Shown here in pieces: positions 1-5,696 of a stretch of DNA of 6,738 nt (positions are counted from its first letter, which is position 1; each line of letters begins with the position of its first letter). Under the pieces are notes generated by a model. It had not been told where the DNA came from, did not search any database, and was given only the letters and a program-made list of their open reading frames with translations. Location of the stretch: contig QGUQ01000109.1 of assembly GCA_003242195.1 (NCBI GenBank), positions 1 to 6,738 on the forward strand. Direction: 5' to 3'. The position numbers were made by a program, and so were the translations under genes. This DNA is from Bacillota bacterium (GTDB taxonomy: Bacteria > Bacillota > Sulfobacillia > Thermaerobacterales > Thermaerobacteraceae).

Positions 1-672
1 GCTCCCGAGCGCGGCGGGGCCCTGGACCTGATCCGCGATGCCCGGGAGGCCGGTGTCGTGGTGGCGGCCGGTCATTCCGACGCGACCTACGAGCAGATGG
101 CGGCGGCGGTGGAGGCGGGCGTGAGCCACGTCATCCACACGTTCAACGGCATGCGCGGGCTGCATCACCGGGAGCCGGGCGTCGTGGGCGCTGCCCTGGA
201 CTTCGAGGTCGTGACGTGCGAGCTGATCGCCGACGGCCTCCACGTACACCCGGCCGCCCTTCGCCTGCTCTACCGGGTGAAGGGGCCTGGGGGCACGGTG
301 CTGGTGACCGACGCCATCGCCGCTGCCGGTCTGCCCGACGGCCGCTACGAACTGGGTGGCCTGGCGATCCGGGTGAGCGGCGGGCGTGCAGAGCTGGCCG
401 ACGGCAGCTCTCTGGCGGGCAGCACGCTGACCATGGACCGGGCGTTCCGGAACGCCGTGCGCTTCCTGGGGGTGTCCATTCCGGAGGCCGTCGCCATGAC
501 CAGCACCACGCCCGCCCGCGTGGCCGGCTGGGGGCATTGCAAGGGGCGGTTGGCCCCGGGCTATGACGCCGACCTGGTGCTCCTCGACTCCTCCCTCCGG
601 GTGCGGGCGACGATGGTGGAAGGCCGGTTCGTCTACGAGGCCAGCACCCAGGGAGGGGAGGAACCGTCTTGA
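1..672 (+). CDS. N-acetylglucosamine/N-acetylgalactosamine-6-phosphate deacetylase, C-terminal part (5' end outside window)
   Basis: Amidohydrolase-fold cytoplasmic deacetylase that removes acetate from an N-acetylhexosamine-6-phosphate. The frame is open from base 1, so the N-terminal part lies upstream; 223 residues are visible. Family landmarks in order: an APE motif at the window edge, the metal-ligand GHS motif (His codon 73-75), the second metal His in IHTFNGM (codon 136-138), GLHHREPGVVGAAL, the substrate-binding ADGLHVHP segment, and the catalytic Asp in VTDAIAAAG (codon 310-312). It ends with the usual T.TPARVAG...G.L..GYDADLVLLD block. The stop TGA overlaps the TTG start of the next gene, so the two are translationally coupled. 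The family (NagA/AgaA) is clear. GlcNAc versus GalNAc specificity cannot be read from sequence alone, but the downstream tagatose-type aldolase and kinase favour GalNAc-6-P (AgaA). Confidence 0.93.
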   Translation, partial: APERGGALDLIRDAREAGVVVAAGHSDATYEQMAAAVEAGVSHVIHTFNGMRGLHHREPGVVGAALDFEVVTCELIADGLHVHPAALRLLYRVKGPGGTVLVTDAIAAAGLPDGRYELGGLAIRVSGGRAELADGSSLAGSTLTMDRAFRNAVRFLGVSIPEAVAMTSTTPARVAGWGHCKGRLAPGYDADLVLLDSSLRVRATMVEGRFVYEASTQGGEEPS

Positions 673-1430
673 GCGCCAGCGACCGGCGCCAGGAGATCCT
701 TCAGCTCCTGTACCAGCACCAGCGCATGCGAGTGGCGGAATTGAGCGAGATGCTGGGCGTCAGCGAGGTCACGGTTCGGCGCTATCTGGCCCAGCTCGCC
801 GAGGAAGGGAAGGTCCGCCGTTACCACGGATGGGCGGCCCTGGCTTCCGAGGCGGCGGCCGAGCGGTCCTTCCGGGAACGGGCCCAGCAGGCCACGGAGG
901 AGAAGGAACGGATCGCCCGCCAGGCCGCCAGCATGGTTCCGGACGGAGCCACCGTGATGCTCAGCGGGGGCACGACCACGGCACGGATCGTTCACCACCT
1001 GCGGGACCGGACGGGGCTGACGATCATCACCTCCGCGCTGAACATCGCCGCCGAAGTCGTGGAGTGGGAATCCTGCCGGCTGATCGTCTGCGGCGGCCTC
1101 GTGCGGGACGGTTCCTATCAGATGATCGGCCCCGCGGCCGTGGCCACCATCCAGCGGCTGACGGCGGACTTTGCCTTCATCGGCGTCGACGGCATCACCA
1201 CCCGGCACGGGCTCACCACCTCGGACATCTTCGAGGCCGAGGTCGACGCGGCCATGATCCGGGCGGCTCGCCATGCCGTCGTGGTGGCGGACAGCCGCAA
1301 GCTGGGACGGACCGGCGTGGCCGTGATCGGGCCGGTGAGCGAGGTCGGCACGTTGATCACGGATCACAAGGCCTCGCCCCACATCTGCCGGGACCTGGAG
1401 GATCATGGCGTCGAAGTGGTCCGGGTGTGA
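669..1430 (+). CDS. DeoR/GlpR-family transcriptional regulator of the amino-sugar operon (AgaR-like)
   Basis: Predicted cytoplasmic repressor of 253 residues, typical for the family. Residues 5-57 form the DeoR winged helix-turn-helix (RRQEILQLL, then VAELSEMLGVSEVTVRR). Residues about 76-235 form the DeoRC sugar-phosphate sensor, with LSGGTTTARI (98-107), VRDGSYQMIGPAA (145-157), ADFAFIGVDGI (166-176) and VVVADSRKLGRTG (204-216). The TTG start overlaps the upstream stop as TTGA and has a GGAGGA Shine-Dalgarno at 657-662 with 6 nt spacing, which decides the start. Its place between deacetylase and aldolase suggests it senses a pathway sugar phosphate and represses this operon; that is inference. 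Two residues differ from the common family pattern: Tyr39 stands where an Asp (RRDL) is usual, and Trp55 where a Gly (HGGA) is usual. The ligand is unknown. Confidence 0.92.
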   Translation: MSASDRRQEILQLLYQHQRMRVAELSEMLGVSEVTVRRYLAQLAEEGKVRRYHGWAALASEAAAERSFRERAQQATEEKERIARQAASMVPDGATVMLSGGTTTARIVHHLRDRTGLTIITSALNIAAEVVEWESCRLIVCGGLVRDGSYQMIGPAAVATIQRLTADFAFIGVDGITTRHGLTTSDIFEAEVDAAMIRAARHAVVVADSRKLGRTGVAVIGPVSEVGTLITDHKASPHICRDLEDHGVEVVRV

Positions 1431-1469
1431 GAGCGACCATAGCCGGAACGGGAAGCGGAGGAAGTACCC

Positions 1470-2330
1470 ATGCCATTGGTGGATCCTCGTGAAGTCCTGC
1501 CCCGGGCGGCGGCGGCAGGCTATGCCGTGCCCGCCCTCAATTTCCACAGCCTCGACATGGTACCCGCCCTGCTTGAGGTGGCGGAGGCCGAGAGGTCGCC
1601 CGTGATCCTGCAGGCGTCAAAGGGCACCATCGACTTCCTCGGCTTCGAGGCCATCGCGGCGGTGGTCCAGGCGGCGGCACGCCGCTGCCGCGTGCCGGTG
1701 GTCCTGCACCTGGACCATGCCAGCGAGTACGGGCTCATCCTCGGGGCTCTGCGCCACGGGTTCACCTCCGTGATGGCCGACGGGTCGTCGCTGCCCTTCG
1801 AGGAGAACGTGTCGCTGACGGCCAAGGTGGTCCAGGCCGCCCACGCCGCCGGTGTGGCGGTAGAGGGGGAGCTGGGGTACGTTCCGCGGGCCGCGGAACC
1901 CGGGGCGGAGGCCGGGTCCGGCGCCCCGGAGGTCTACGATTTCACCCGTCCCGAGCAGGCCGAGGAGTTCGTGGCGCGTACGGGTGTCGACAGTCTGGCA
2001 GTGGCCGTGGGTACGGTACACGGCCTCTACCGGGAGACACCGCGCCTGGACCTGGAACGGCTCGCGGCCATTCGTGCCCGCGTGCCGGTGCCGCTGGTGC
2101 TGCATGGCGGTTCGGGCGTGCCGGCGGAGATGCTGCAAGCCGCCATCGCCCGGGGTGTGGCCAAGGTGAACTTCGCCACCGAACTCAAGCACGCCTGGAC
2201 GGGCGGTCTGCGCGCGGCCTTGGCCGGCGAGGAGACGGATCCGCGGAAGGTCCTGCAGCCGGCCCTGCGGGCCCTCCAGGTCGAGGCGGCCGCGAAGATG
2301 CGCCTCTGCGGGTCGCGGGGGCGGGTGTGA
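1470..2330 (+). CDS. Class II ketose-bisphosphate aldolase, GatY/KbaY (tagatose-1,6-bisphosphate aldolase) type
   Basis: Zinc-dependent cytoplasmic aldolase of 286 residues, close to the 284-286 of GatY/KbaY. It cleaves tagatose- or fructose-1,6-bisphosphate to DHAP and glyceraldehyde-3-P. Visible motifs: AVPALNFHSLDM (19-30), LHLDHA with catalytic Asp82 and zinc His83, VMADGSSLPFEENV (101-114), VEGELG (131-136), GTVHGLY with zinc His184, LHGGSGVP with zinc His212, and KVNFATELK (232-240). The last motif resembles the KVNVATELK of GatY/KbaY more than the KINIDTD of bacterial FbaA. The tail KMRLCGSRGR is also typical. The ATG follows GGAGGAAG (1457-1464) by 5 nt. It sits 39 nt after the regulator and 3 nt or less before the kinase reading frame, so it is part of one operon. 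The tagatose-bisphosphate substrate is inferred from motif and context; fructose-bisphosphate activity cannot be excluded. Confidence 0.92.
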   Translation: MPLVDPREVLPRAAAAGYAVPALNFHSLDMVPALLEVAEAERSPVILQASKGTIDFLGFEAIAAVVQAAARRCRVPVVLHLDHASEYGLILGALRHGFTSVMADGSSLPFEENVSLTAKVVQAAHAAGVAVEGELGYVPRAAEPGAEAGSGAPEVYDFTRPEQAEEFVARTGVDSLAVAVGTVHGLYRETPRLDLERLAAIRARVPVPLVLHGGSGVPAEMLQAAIARGVAKVNFATELKHAWTGGLRAALAGEETDPRKVLQPALRALQVEAAAKMRLCGSRGRV

Positions 2331-2359
2331 GCCGTGCACCCGGAACCGGTGGGAGCGGG

Positions 2360-2364
2360 GGAGG
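2360..2364 (+). promoter_or_regulatory. Shine-Dalgarno GGAGG supporting the kinase start at 2376
   Basis: GGAGG lies 11 nt before GTG 2376, the start that matches the family N-terminus. The spacing is on the long side. The upstream GTG 2334 has only a GC-rich stretch without a clear GGAGG, but lies 3 nt after the aldolase stop and could be used by coupling. Confidence 0.45.
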
Positions 2365-2375
2365 GCGGCGACCGC

Positions 2376-3467
2376 GTGCTGGCGGTCTGCCTCAACCCTG
2401 CCCTCGACGTGACCTATGAGATCGACGCCCTGCGTCGCGGGACGACCCACCGGGTGCGACGGGTTCACGCGCGCGCCGGGGGGAAGGGGGTCAACGTCGC
2501 CCGTGTCCTGGCGAGGCTCGGCGTTCCGGTGGTGGTTGCCGGCTTCGCCGGCGGGGCCACCGGGCGACTCATCGAGACCTCCCTCTCCGAGGCGGGCTTC
2601 GACACCCGCTGGGTCTGGGTCGACGGCGAAACCCGGCGCTGCCTGGCGGTGGTCGAGCAGGGTGGGACAGAGGCCGCCGCGGCAGGGGGCATCGCCACCG
2701 AGTTCAACGAGCCCGGTCCCGAGATCTCCCCCGCTTCATGGCGACGGTTCACGAGCTGGTTCGAGGAGTGGATGCGCCGGGAAGGGTTCGCGGCCGTGGT
2801 CCTCTCAGGGAGTCTCCCTCCGGGCCTGCCGCCCGACGCCTACGCGCGCTTAATCGCGCTGGCGCGGGCGGCCGGTGTGCCGGCGGTCCTGGACACCAGC
2901 GGCGAGGCCTTGCGCAGGGGGATCGCCGCGGCTCCCCACATCGTCAAGCCCAACCTGCGTGAACTGGGAGATCTCCCGGGTGCGGGAGCCTGGGACGACG
3001 GGGTTGCGGCGGACCAGGCCCCCGGCCACGGGCCTGACCCATGGCCGGTCGATGCGGACGTCGCCGGGGACGCCGGAAGCGTCGACGAGCCGCCGCCCCT
3101 GGCTTGGCAGGTGGCCCGGGCCGCTGAGGCGCTGCGGGCGGCCGGGCCGGAAACGGTGGTCGTCTCCATGGGGGCGGGCGGCCTGGTGGCGGCTACCGCA
3201 GGCGGGACATGGTGGGCCCGAGCCCCGGTGCTGCGCGGCAACCCCGTCGGTGCCGGCGACGCCTTGGTCGCAGCCCTGGTCCATGGGGGGCTGCGGGGCT
3301 GGGCCTGGCCCGACCGGCTTGCCCATGCCGCGGCCGTGGCCGCCGCGGCGGTGGCATCGCCGGTGGCCGGAGACTTTGTGGCCGACGTGTACGCCCGCCT
3401 CCGAGACCGGGTTCACGTACAGGCCCTCTCCTCGGCCTCTCCGGGCGGTTGGTGCCCGTCTCGTTAG
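2376..3467 (+). CDS. PfkB-family sugar-phosphate kinase (tagatose-6-phosphate kinase / 1-phosphofructokinase type)
   Basis: Ribokinase-fold ATP-dependent kinase, predicted to make tagatose-1,6-bisphosphate for the aldolase just upstream. From GTG 2376 it has 363 residues and opens with VLAVCLNPALDVTY, the normal LacC/FruK N-terminus; GTG 2334 would add 14 Gly/Glu-rich residues unlike the family. Motifs (numbered from 2376): GGKGVNVARVL (35-45), VVLSGSLPPGLPP (141-153), VKPNLREL (190-197), VVVSMGAGG (261-269), and PVGAGDA (290-296) with catalytic Asp295 and the anion hole. The usual length is about 310. The excess is mainly a Pro/Asp/Gly-rich insertion at about residues 201-242 (bases about 2976-3101), between the KPN..EL strand and the following helix. 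Automatic annotation would likely say 1-phosphofructokinase; the operon favours tagatose-6-P. It is the last gene of the operon. Confidence 0.9.
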   Translation: MLAVCLNPALDVTYEIDALRRGTTHRVRRVHARAGGKGVNVARVLARLGVPVVVAGFAGGATGRLIETSLSEAGFDTRWVWVDGETRRCLAVVEQGGTEAAAAGGIATEFNEPGPEISPASWRRFTSWFEEWMRREGFAAVVLSGSLPPGLPPDAYARLIALARAAGVPAVLDTSGEALRRGIAAAPHIVKPNLRELGDLPGAGAWDDGVAADQAPGHGPDPWPVDADVAGDAGSVDEPPPLAWQVARAAEALRAAGPETVVVSMGAGGLVAATAGGTWWARAPVLRGNPVGAGDALVAALVHGGLRGWAWPDRLAHAAAVAAAAVASPVAGDFVADVYARLRDRVHVQALSSASPGGWCPSR

Positions 3468-3519
3468 CGGCCGTTCGTCCTCCTTTTCGGCCGGCGCCGC
3501 GCCACGGCTCGCTCATTCT

Positions 3520-3548
3520 CTGACATGCGACTCTTTCTGTGATAAAGT
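3520..3548 (+). promoter_or_regulatory. Sigma-A-type extended -10 promoter for the VOC gene
   Basis: CTGACA (3520-3525, 5 of 6 to TTGACA), a 17-nt spacer, then TAAAGT (3543-3548, 4 of 6 to TATAAT) preceded by TG one base upstream (3540-3541), giving an extended -10. The local sequence is AT-rich within a GC-rich window. It lies 53 nt after the kinase stop and about 100 nt before the VOC start, so that gene is probably transcribed separately from the sugar operon, with a 5' leader of roughly 95 nt. Confidence 0.55.
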
Positions 3549-3553
3549 AAGAG
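3531..3553. promoter_or_regulatory. Operator-like imperfect dyad over the -10 element
   Basis: A 23-bp dyad centred on A3542: the outer arms CTCTT (3531-3535) and AAGAG (3549-3553) pair fully, and 8 of 11 symmetric positions pair overall. It covers the -10 box at 3543-3548, a position where a dimeric repressor would block transcription. The regulator is not identified, and a chance dyad is possible. Confidence 0.3.
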
Positions 3554-3635
3554 ATATTTCGCCCAGCAGGGGCCGGGCCACGGCCGGTGCCTCTACGGCG
3601 ACCGCCGGAGAATCCGGGGCGTGGTTCCGGGTCGG

Positions 3636-3643
3636 AAAGGAGA
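3636..3643 (+). promoter_or_regulatory. Shine-Dalgarno AAAGGAGA deciding the TTG 3651 start
   Basis: A strong AAAGGAGA lies 7 nt before TTG 3651, ideal spacing. The upstream in-frame GTG 3621 lies ahead of this site and would encode it as protein, so TTG 3651 is preferred. Confidence 0.7.
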
Positions 3644-3650
3644 CGGTTCT

Positions 3651-4028
3651 TTGGGAGATCAGGCGCGCAGTCCGAAAACCGGTACCATCGGGCACTTCGA
3701 GATCGCAGCCAGGGACGCGAGAAAGCTCAAGGCCTTCCTCGAGTCCGTGTTTGGCTGGAAGATCACCGATGACGGCAGCGAGGTGCTGCCCATCTCCGGC
3801 GAAGACGCGGGCATCAACGGTCATATCCTGGGCTGGCCCCATGAAGGACATCCTACTTATCTCACCTTCTACGTGAAGGTGGACAACATCCAGGCCACAT
3901 TGGACAAGGTCACCCGGGCCGGCGGCACGGTGATCGTTCCCCAGACGGAGATCCCTGGGGGCGGCGGCCGATTTGCCCAGTTCACCGATCCCGAGGGTCA
4001 CATACTGGGCGTCTACGCCGAGCCGTAG
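3651..4028 (+). CDS. VOC-fold (glyoxalase/bleomycin-resistance superfamily) protein
   Basis: Small cytoplasmic protein of 125 residues with a TTG start. It shows the paired beta-alpha-beta-beta-beta layout of the vicinal oxygen chelate fold. The first module has GHFEIAARDARKLKAFLESVFGWKI (split: GHFEI at 14-18, then FLESVFGWKI at 29-38). The second module starts near YLTFYVKVDNIQATLDK (70-86) and continues through AGGTVIVPQTEI (90-101), with GRFAQFTDPEGHILGVYAEP closing the chain. His15 is at a usual metal-ligand position; the other ligands are not certain. VOC proteins of this compact type include lyases, dioxygenases and drug-binding proteins, so the substrate cannot be named. It has its own promoter and is convergent with the downstream aminotransferase. 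The middle of the gene (3841-3900) is only about 47% GC by hand count, lower than its neighbours. Confidence 0.88.
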   Translation: MGDQARSPKTGTIGHFEIAARDARKLKAFLESVFGWKITDDGSEVLPISGEDAGINGHILGWPHEGHPTYLTFYVKVDNIQATLDKVTRAGGTVIVPQTEIPGGGGRFAQFTDPEGHILGVYAEP

Positions 4029-4047
4029 TTGCAGCCACCGGCCTGGA

Positions 4048-4063
4048 GGGGTCGTTCGACCCC
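4048..4063 (+). terminator. Hairpin after the VOC gene, possible terminator
   Basis: A perfect 6-bp GC-rich stem, GGGGTC (4048-4053) with GACCCC (4058-4063), around a GTTC loop, 20 nt after the VOC stop. No T-run follows, so it is not a standard intrinsic terminator. Location and stability are the only support. Confidence 0.35.
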
Positions 4064-4097
4064 CCGCAGGAGAAGATCCTAGCCGGTGCCGAGGCCC

Positions 4098-4137
4098 GGG
4101 CCGCCTGCTGCCTTCGGGGCCGGCGGCGGGGCGGCCC
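4098..4137. terminator. Long GC-rich inverted repeat between convergent genes
   Basis: GGGCCGCC (4098-4105) pairs perfectly with GGCGGCCC (4130-4137). A small C(TTCG)G-closed turn can form inside at 4111-4118. It lies 34 nt beyond the aminotransferase stop on the - strand and 69 nt beyond the VOC stop on the + strand, so it could end transcription from both sides. There is no T-run on either strand. Confidence 0.3.
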
Positions 4138-4170
4138 ACGTCGGTGGGGTGCCGGGCGACGACCTCGGAG

Positions 4171-5403
4171 TCATCGGTGGGTCTCCATGGCATGGCGGTA
4201 CGCTGCCACCGGGTCGCCCGGCAGCTTCCACCCGAACTCCACCAGCGTTGCCGCCAGGACCCGGACGAACCGCTCGCCCTTCTCGGGGCGGGCGTTTTCG
4301 CCCATGTGGCCGGCCCGCCACACCTTGCCGGCAGCAGGCCCCCAACTGCCCGCCATCATCACGCCCCGGCGCTCCCACATGGCGCGGCGGATCTCCGCTT
4401 CCCGCTCCCGGAGGGGTTCCGGGATGAGCCAGGCGGTCACCGAACGGGCCGCGGCGCGGGGTTCGGGGTAGAGCTCCAGCCCGGCGGCCTCGCCCGCGGC
4501 CCGGATGGCCCGGGCCAGCCGCTCGTGTCTCGCCAGGCGCGCTTCCTCCCCCTCGGCCAGGGCCGCCTCCACCGCCGCGTACAGGGCGTAGACGTCCGAG
4601 GTGGACGGCGTGTAGGGGAAGACGCCCTTCTCTAGCCACTGCTCGCGCCAGAGGAGCAGGTTGAGGTAGACGCCGCGGATCCTCTCCCGGCGCCGCTCCA
4701 TGGCTTGCCAGGCCGCCGGGCTGACGCTGAGGAAGGCCAGCCCCGGCGGGGCCGACAGGGCCTTCTGGGAGCCGCCCAGGACCACGTCGGCGTGCCAGGC
4801 GTCGGTCTCCAGCGGCTCCGCGGCGATGGCCGAGACGCTGTCCATGACGGTCAGGATGCCGTGCTCGTGGAGGACGGGCAACAACTGGTCCACCGGATTG
4901 GTGAGGCCCGTGGGCGTCTCGCAGTGCACCAGGGTCGCCAACTTGAAGGGGCCCCGCTGGCGGAGGAACCGGCGCAGGTCGTCGGCGTCCAGGGGCTGGC
5001 GGTCAGGGGCCTCGAAGACGGTGACCTCGGCCCCGTAATCGCGGGCGAACTCGGCGAAGCCGTGGCCGTACAGCCCGTTGGCCAGGGCCAGTACCCGATC
5101 CCCCGGTTCCACCAGCGAAGCGATGGCCGCCTCCAGACCCAGCAACCCCTCCCCGGCCAGGATGAGCACGTCGTTCCGGGTATGCAGCAGATCCTGCAGC
5201 CCGGCACAGGTCGCCCGGTAGAGTTCGGCGAAGTCCGGGTCCAGGTCGGAGTTGGCCACGGGTAGGGCCATGGCCTCACGTACCTGGCGCGAAACCTCGG
5301 TCGGGCCGGGCGTGAAGACCAGGCGCCCTTCCAGGTGCCGGGCGAAATCGAGGGGATGCCGGAACATTCCGGTGGTGCCGCGTTTCGCGATGGACTGGGT
5401 CAC
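4171..5403 (-). CDS. Class V aminotransferase, alanine/serine-glyoxylate aminotransferase type
   Basis: PLP-dependent fold-type I enzyme, 410 residues from GTG 5403. Members transfer the amino group of alanine, serine or ureidoglycine to glyoxylate. Visible features: FTPGPTEV (30-37), AGEGLLGLEAAI (83-94), ANGLYGHGFAEFA (108-120), HCETPTGLTNPV (160-171), MDSVSAIAAEPL with PLP-ring Asp188 (187-198), GGSQKALSAPPGL with Schiff-base Lys214 (210-222), YTPSTSDVYAL (264-274), and WRAGHMGENA (362-371), whose Arg363 is likely to bind the substrate carboxylate. The start is uncertain. GTG 5403 has GGAGG at 5419-5415; ATG 5367 (398 residues) lacks a Shine-Dalgarno; the frame stays open to 5526, but the added residues are Arg/Pro-rich and unlike the family. 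It stands alone on the - strand, so pathway context (photorespiration-like, purine or serine metabolism) is not given. Confidence 0.92.
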   Translation of the reverse strand: MTQSIAKRGTTGMFRHPLDFARHLEGRLVFTPGPTEVSRQVREAMALPVANSDLDPDFAELYRATCAGLQDLLHTRNDVLILAGEGLLGLEAAIASLVEPGDRVLALANGLYGHGFAEFARDYGAEVTVFEAPDRQPLDADDLRRFLRQRGPFKLATLVHCETPTGLTNPVDQLLPVLHEHGILTVMDSVSAIAAEPLETDAWHADVVLGGSQKALSAPPGLAFLSVSPAAWQAMERRRERIRGVYLNLLLWREQWLEKGVFPYTPSTSDVYALYAAVEAALAEGEEARLARHERLARAIRAAGEAAGLELYPEPRAAARSVTAWLIPEPLREREAEIRRAMWERRGVMMAGSWGPAAGKVWRAGHMGENARPEKGERFVRVLAATLVEFGWKLPGDPVAAYRHAMETHR

Positions 5404-5414
5404 CGGTCGATCAG

Positions 5415-5419
5415 CCTCC
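5415..5419 (-). promoter_or_regulatory. Shine-Dalgarno GGAGG for the aminotransferase
   Basis: GGAGG on the - strand lies 11 nt before GTG 5403. No comparable site precedes ATG 5367, so this favours the longer 410-residue form. Confidence 0.45.
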
Positions 5420-5497
5420 AGGGGCAGGTGGTCATCGCTGCGCCTGCGGTTGCCGCGATCGCCGGGAATAGCCGTGGGACGAGGAAGCCTTGATGTC

Positions 5498-5526
5498 AAG
5501 ATGCGCCGGCAGGGCGGGCTTGTCAA
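5498..5526 (-). promoter_or_regulatory. Candidate promoter for the aminotransferase
   Basis: On the - strand, a perfect TTGACA (5526-5521), a 17-nt spacer, then CATCTT (5503-5498, 3 of 6 to TATAAT). A second perfect TTGACA follows at 5499-5494 but has no good -10 at 17 nt. The predicted leader to GTG 5403 is about 90 nt. The perfect -35 is notable; the -10 is weak. Confidence 0.4.
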
Positions 5527-5684
5527 ATCACCTCCCAGGAGTCATCGCATGGGGAACAGGAGTCCTCATGGATTTGCTGAATCTTGTTGAAGGATTCTTT
5601 CTCGCCGATCCTAACGTGCAAACGGCCGGCCGGTCCTGAAGGCCATACCAGCAAACGAATCGAAGCAACGTGCCGTACCCTAGC
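5527..5684. other. Lower-GC intergenic stretch upstream of the small ORF
   Basis: GC falls to about 46% over 5521-5600 by hand count. It holds an imperfect direct repeat (CAGGAGTCATCGCATGG at 5536-5552 and CAGGAGTCCTCATGG at 5557-5571), an inverted repeat GAATC/GATTC (5579-5583 and 5593-5597), and a 10-bp palindrome CGGCCGGCCG (5623-5632). A possible 23-codon reading frame lies at 5568-5639. I see no convincing + strand promoter, known riboswitch or RNA gene. Confidence 0.4.
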
Positions 5685-5694
5685 AGGGAGGTGA
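5685..5694 (+). promoter_or_regulatory. Near-consensus Shine-Dalgarno AGGGAGGTGA for the small ORF
   Basis: GGAGGTGA (5687-5694) matches eight bases of the full anti-Shine-Dalgarno complement. The core GGAGG ends 5 nt before GTG 5697 and 8 nt before TTG 5700. It is the longest such match I noticed in the window. Confidence 0.65.
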
Positions 5695-5696
5695 GC

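Noticed and set aside
563..1492. Long + strand frame in the second phase across the deacetylase end and regulator
   Set aside because: The Arg/Gly/Pro-rich translation is typical of an out-of-phase reading of GC-rich coding DNA.
633..1547. Long - strand open frame opposite the regulator
   Set aside because: It is antisense to a clear DeoR-family gene, and its translation shows no family motifs. Long shadow frames are expected at this GC content.
3468..3493. CGGCCG ... CGGCCG as terminator of the sugar operon
   Set aside because: Each copy is self-palindromic, the loop is 14 nt and no T-run follows, so a functional terminator is not supported.
2875..3876. 333-codon + strand frame overlapping the kinase and running into the VOC gene
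   Set aside because: It is out of phase with the PfkB and VOC motifs and rich in Arg, Pro, Trp and Ser; it crosses a clear promoter.
5367..5526. N-terminal extension of the aminotransferase up to TTG 5526
   Set aside because: The added residues are Arg/Pro-rich, do not resemble the family, and the TTG is part of the TTGACA promoter-like box; GTG 5403 with GGAGG is better supported.
5579..5597. GAATC/GATTC hairpin followed by TTTCT as a + strand terminator
   Set aside because: The stem is short, AT-rich and has a bulge, and there is no + strand gene upstream for it to end.
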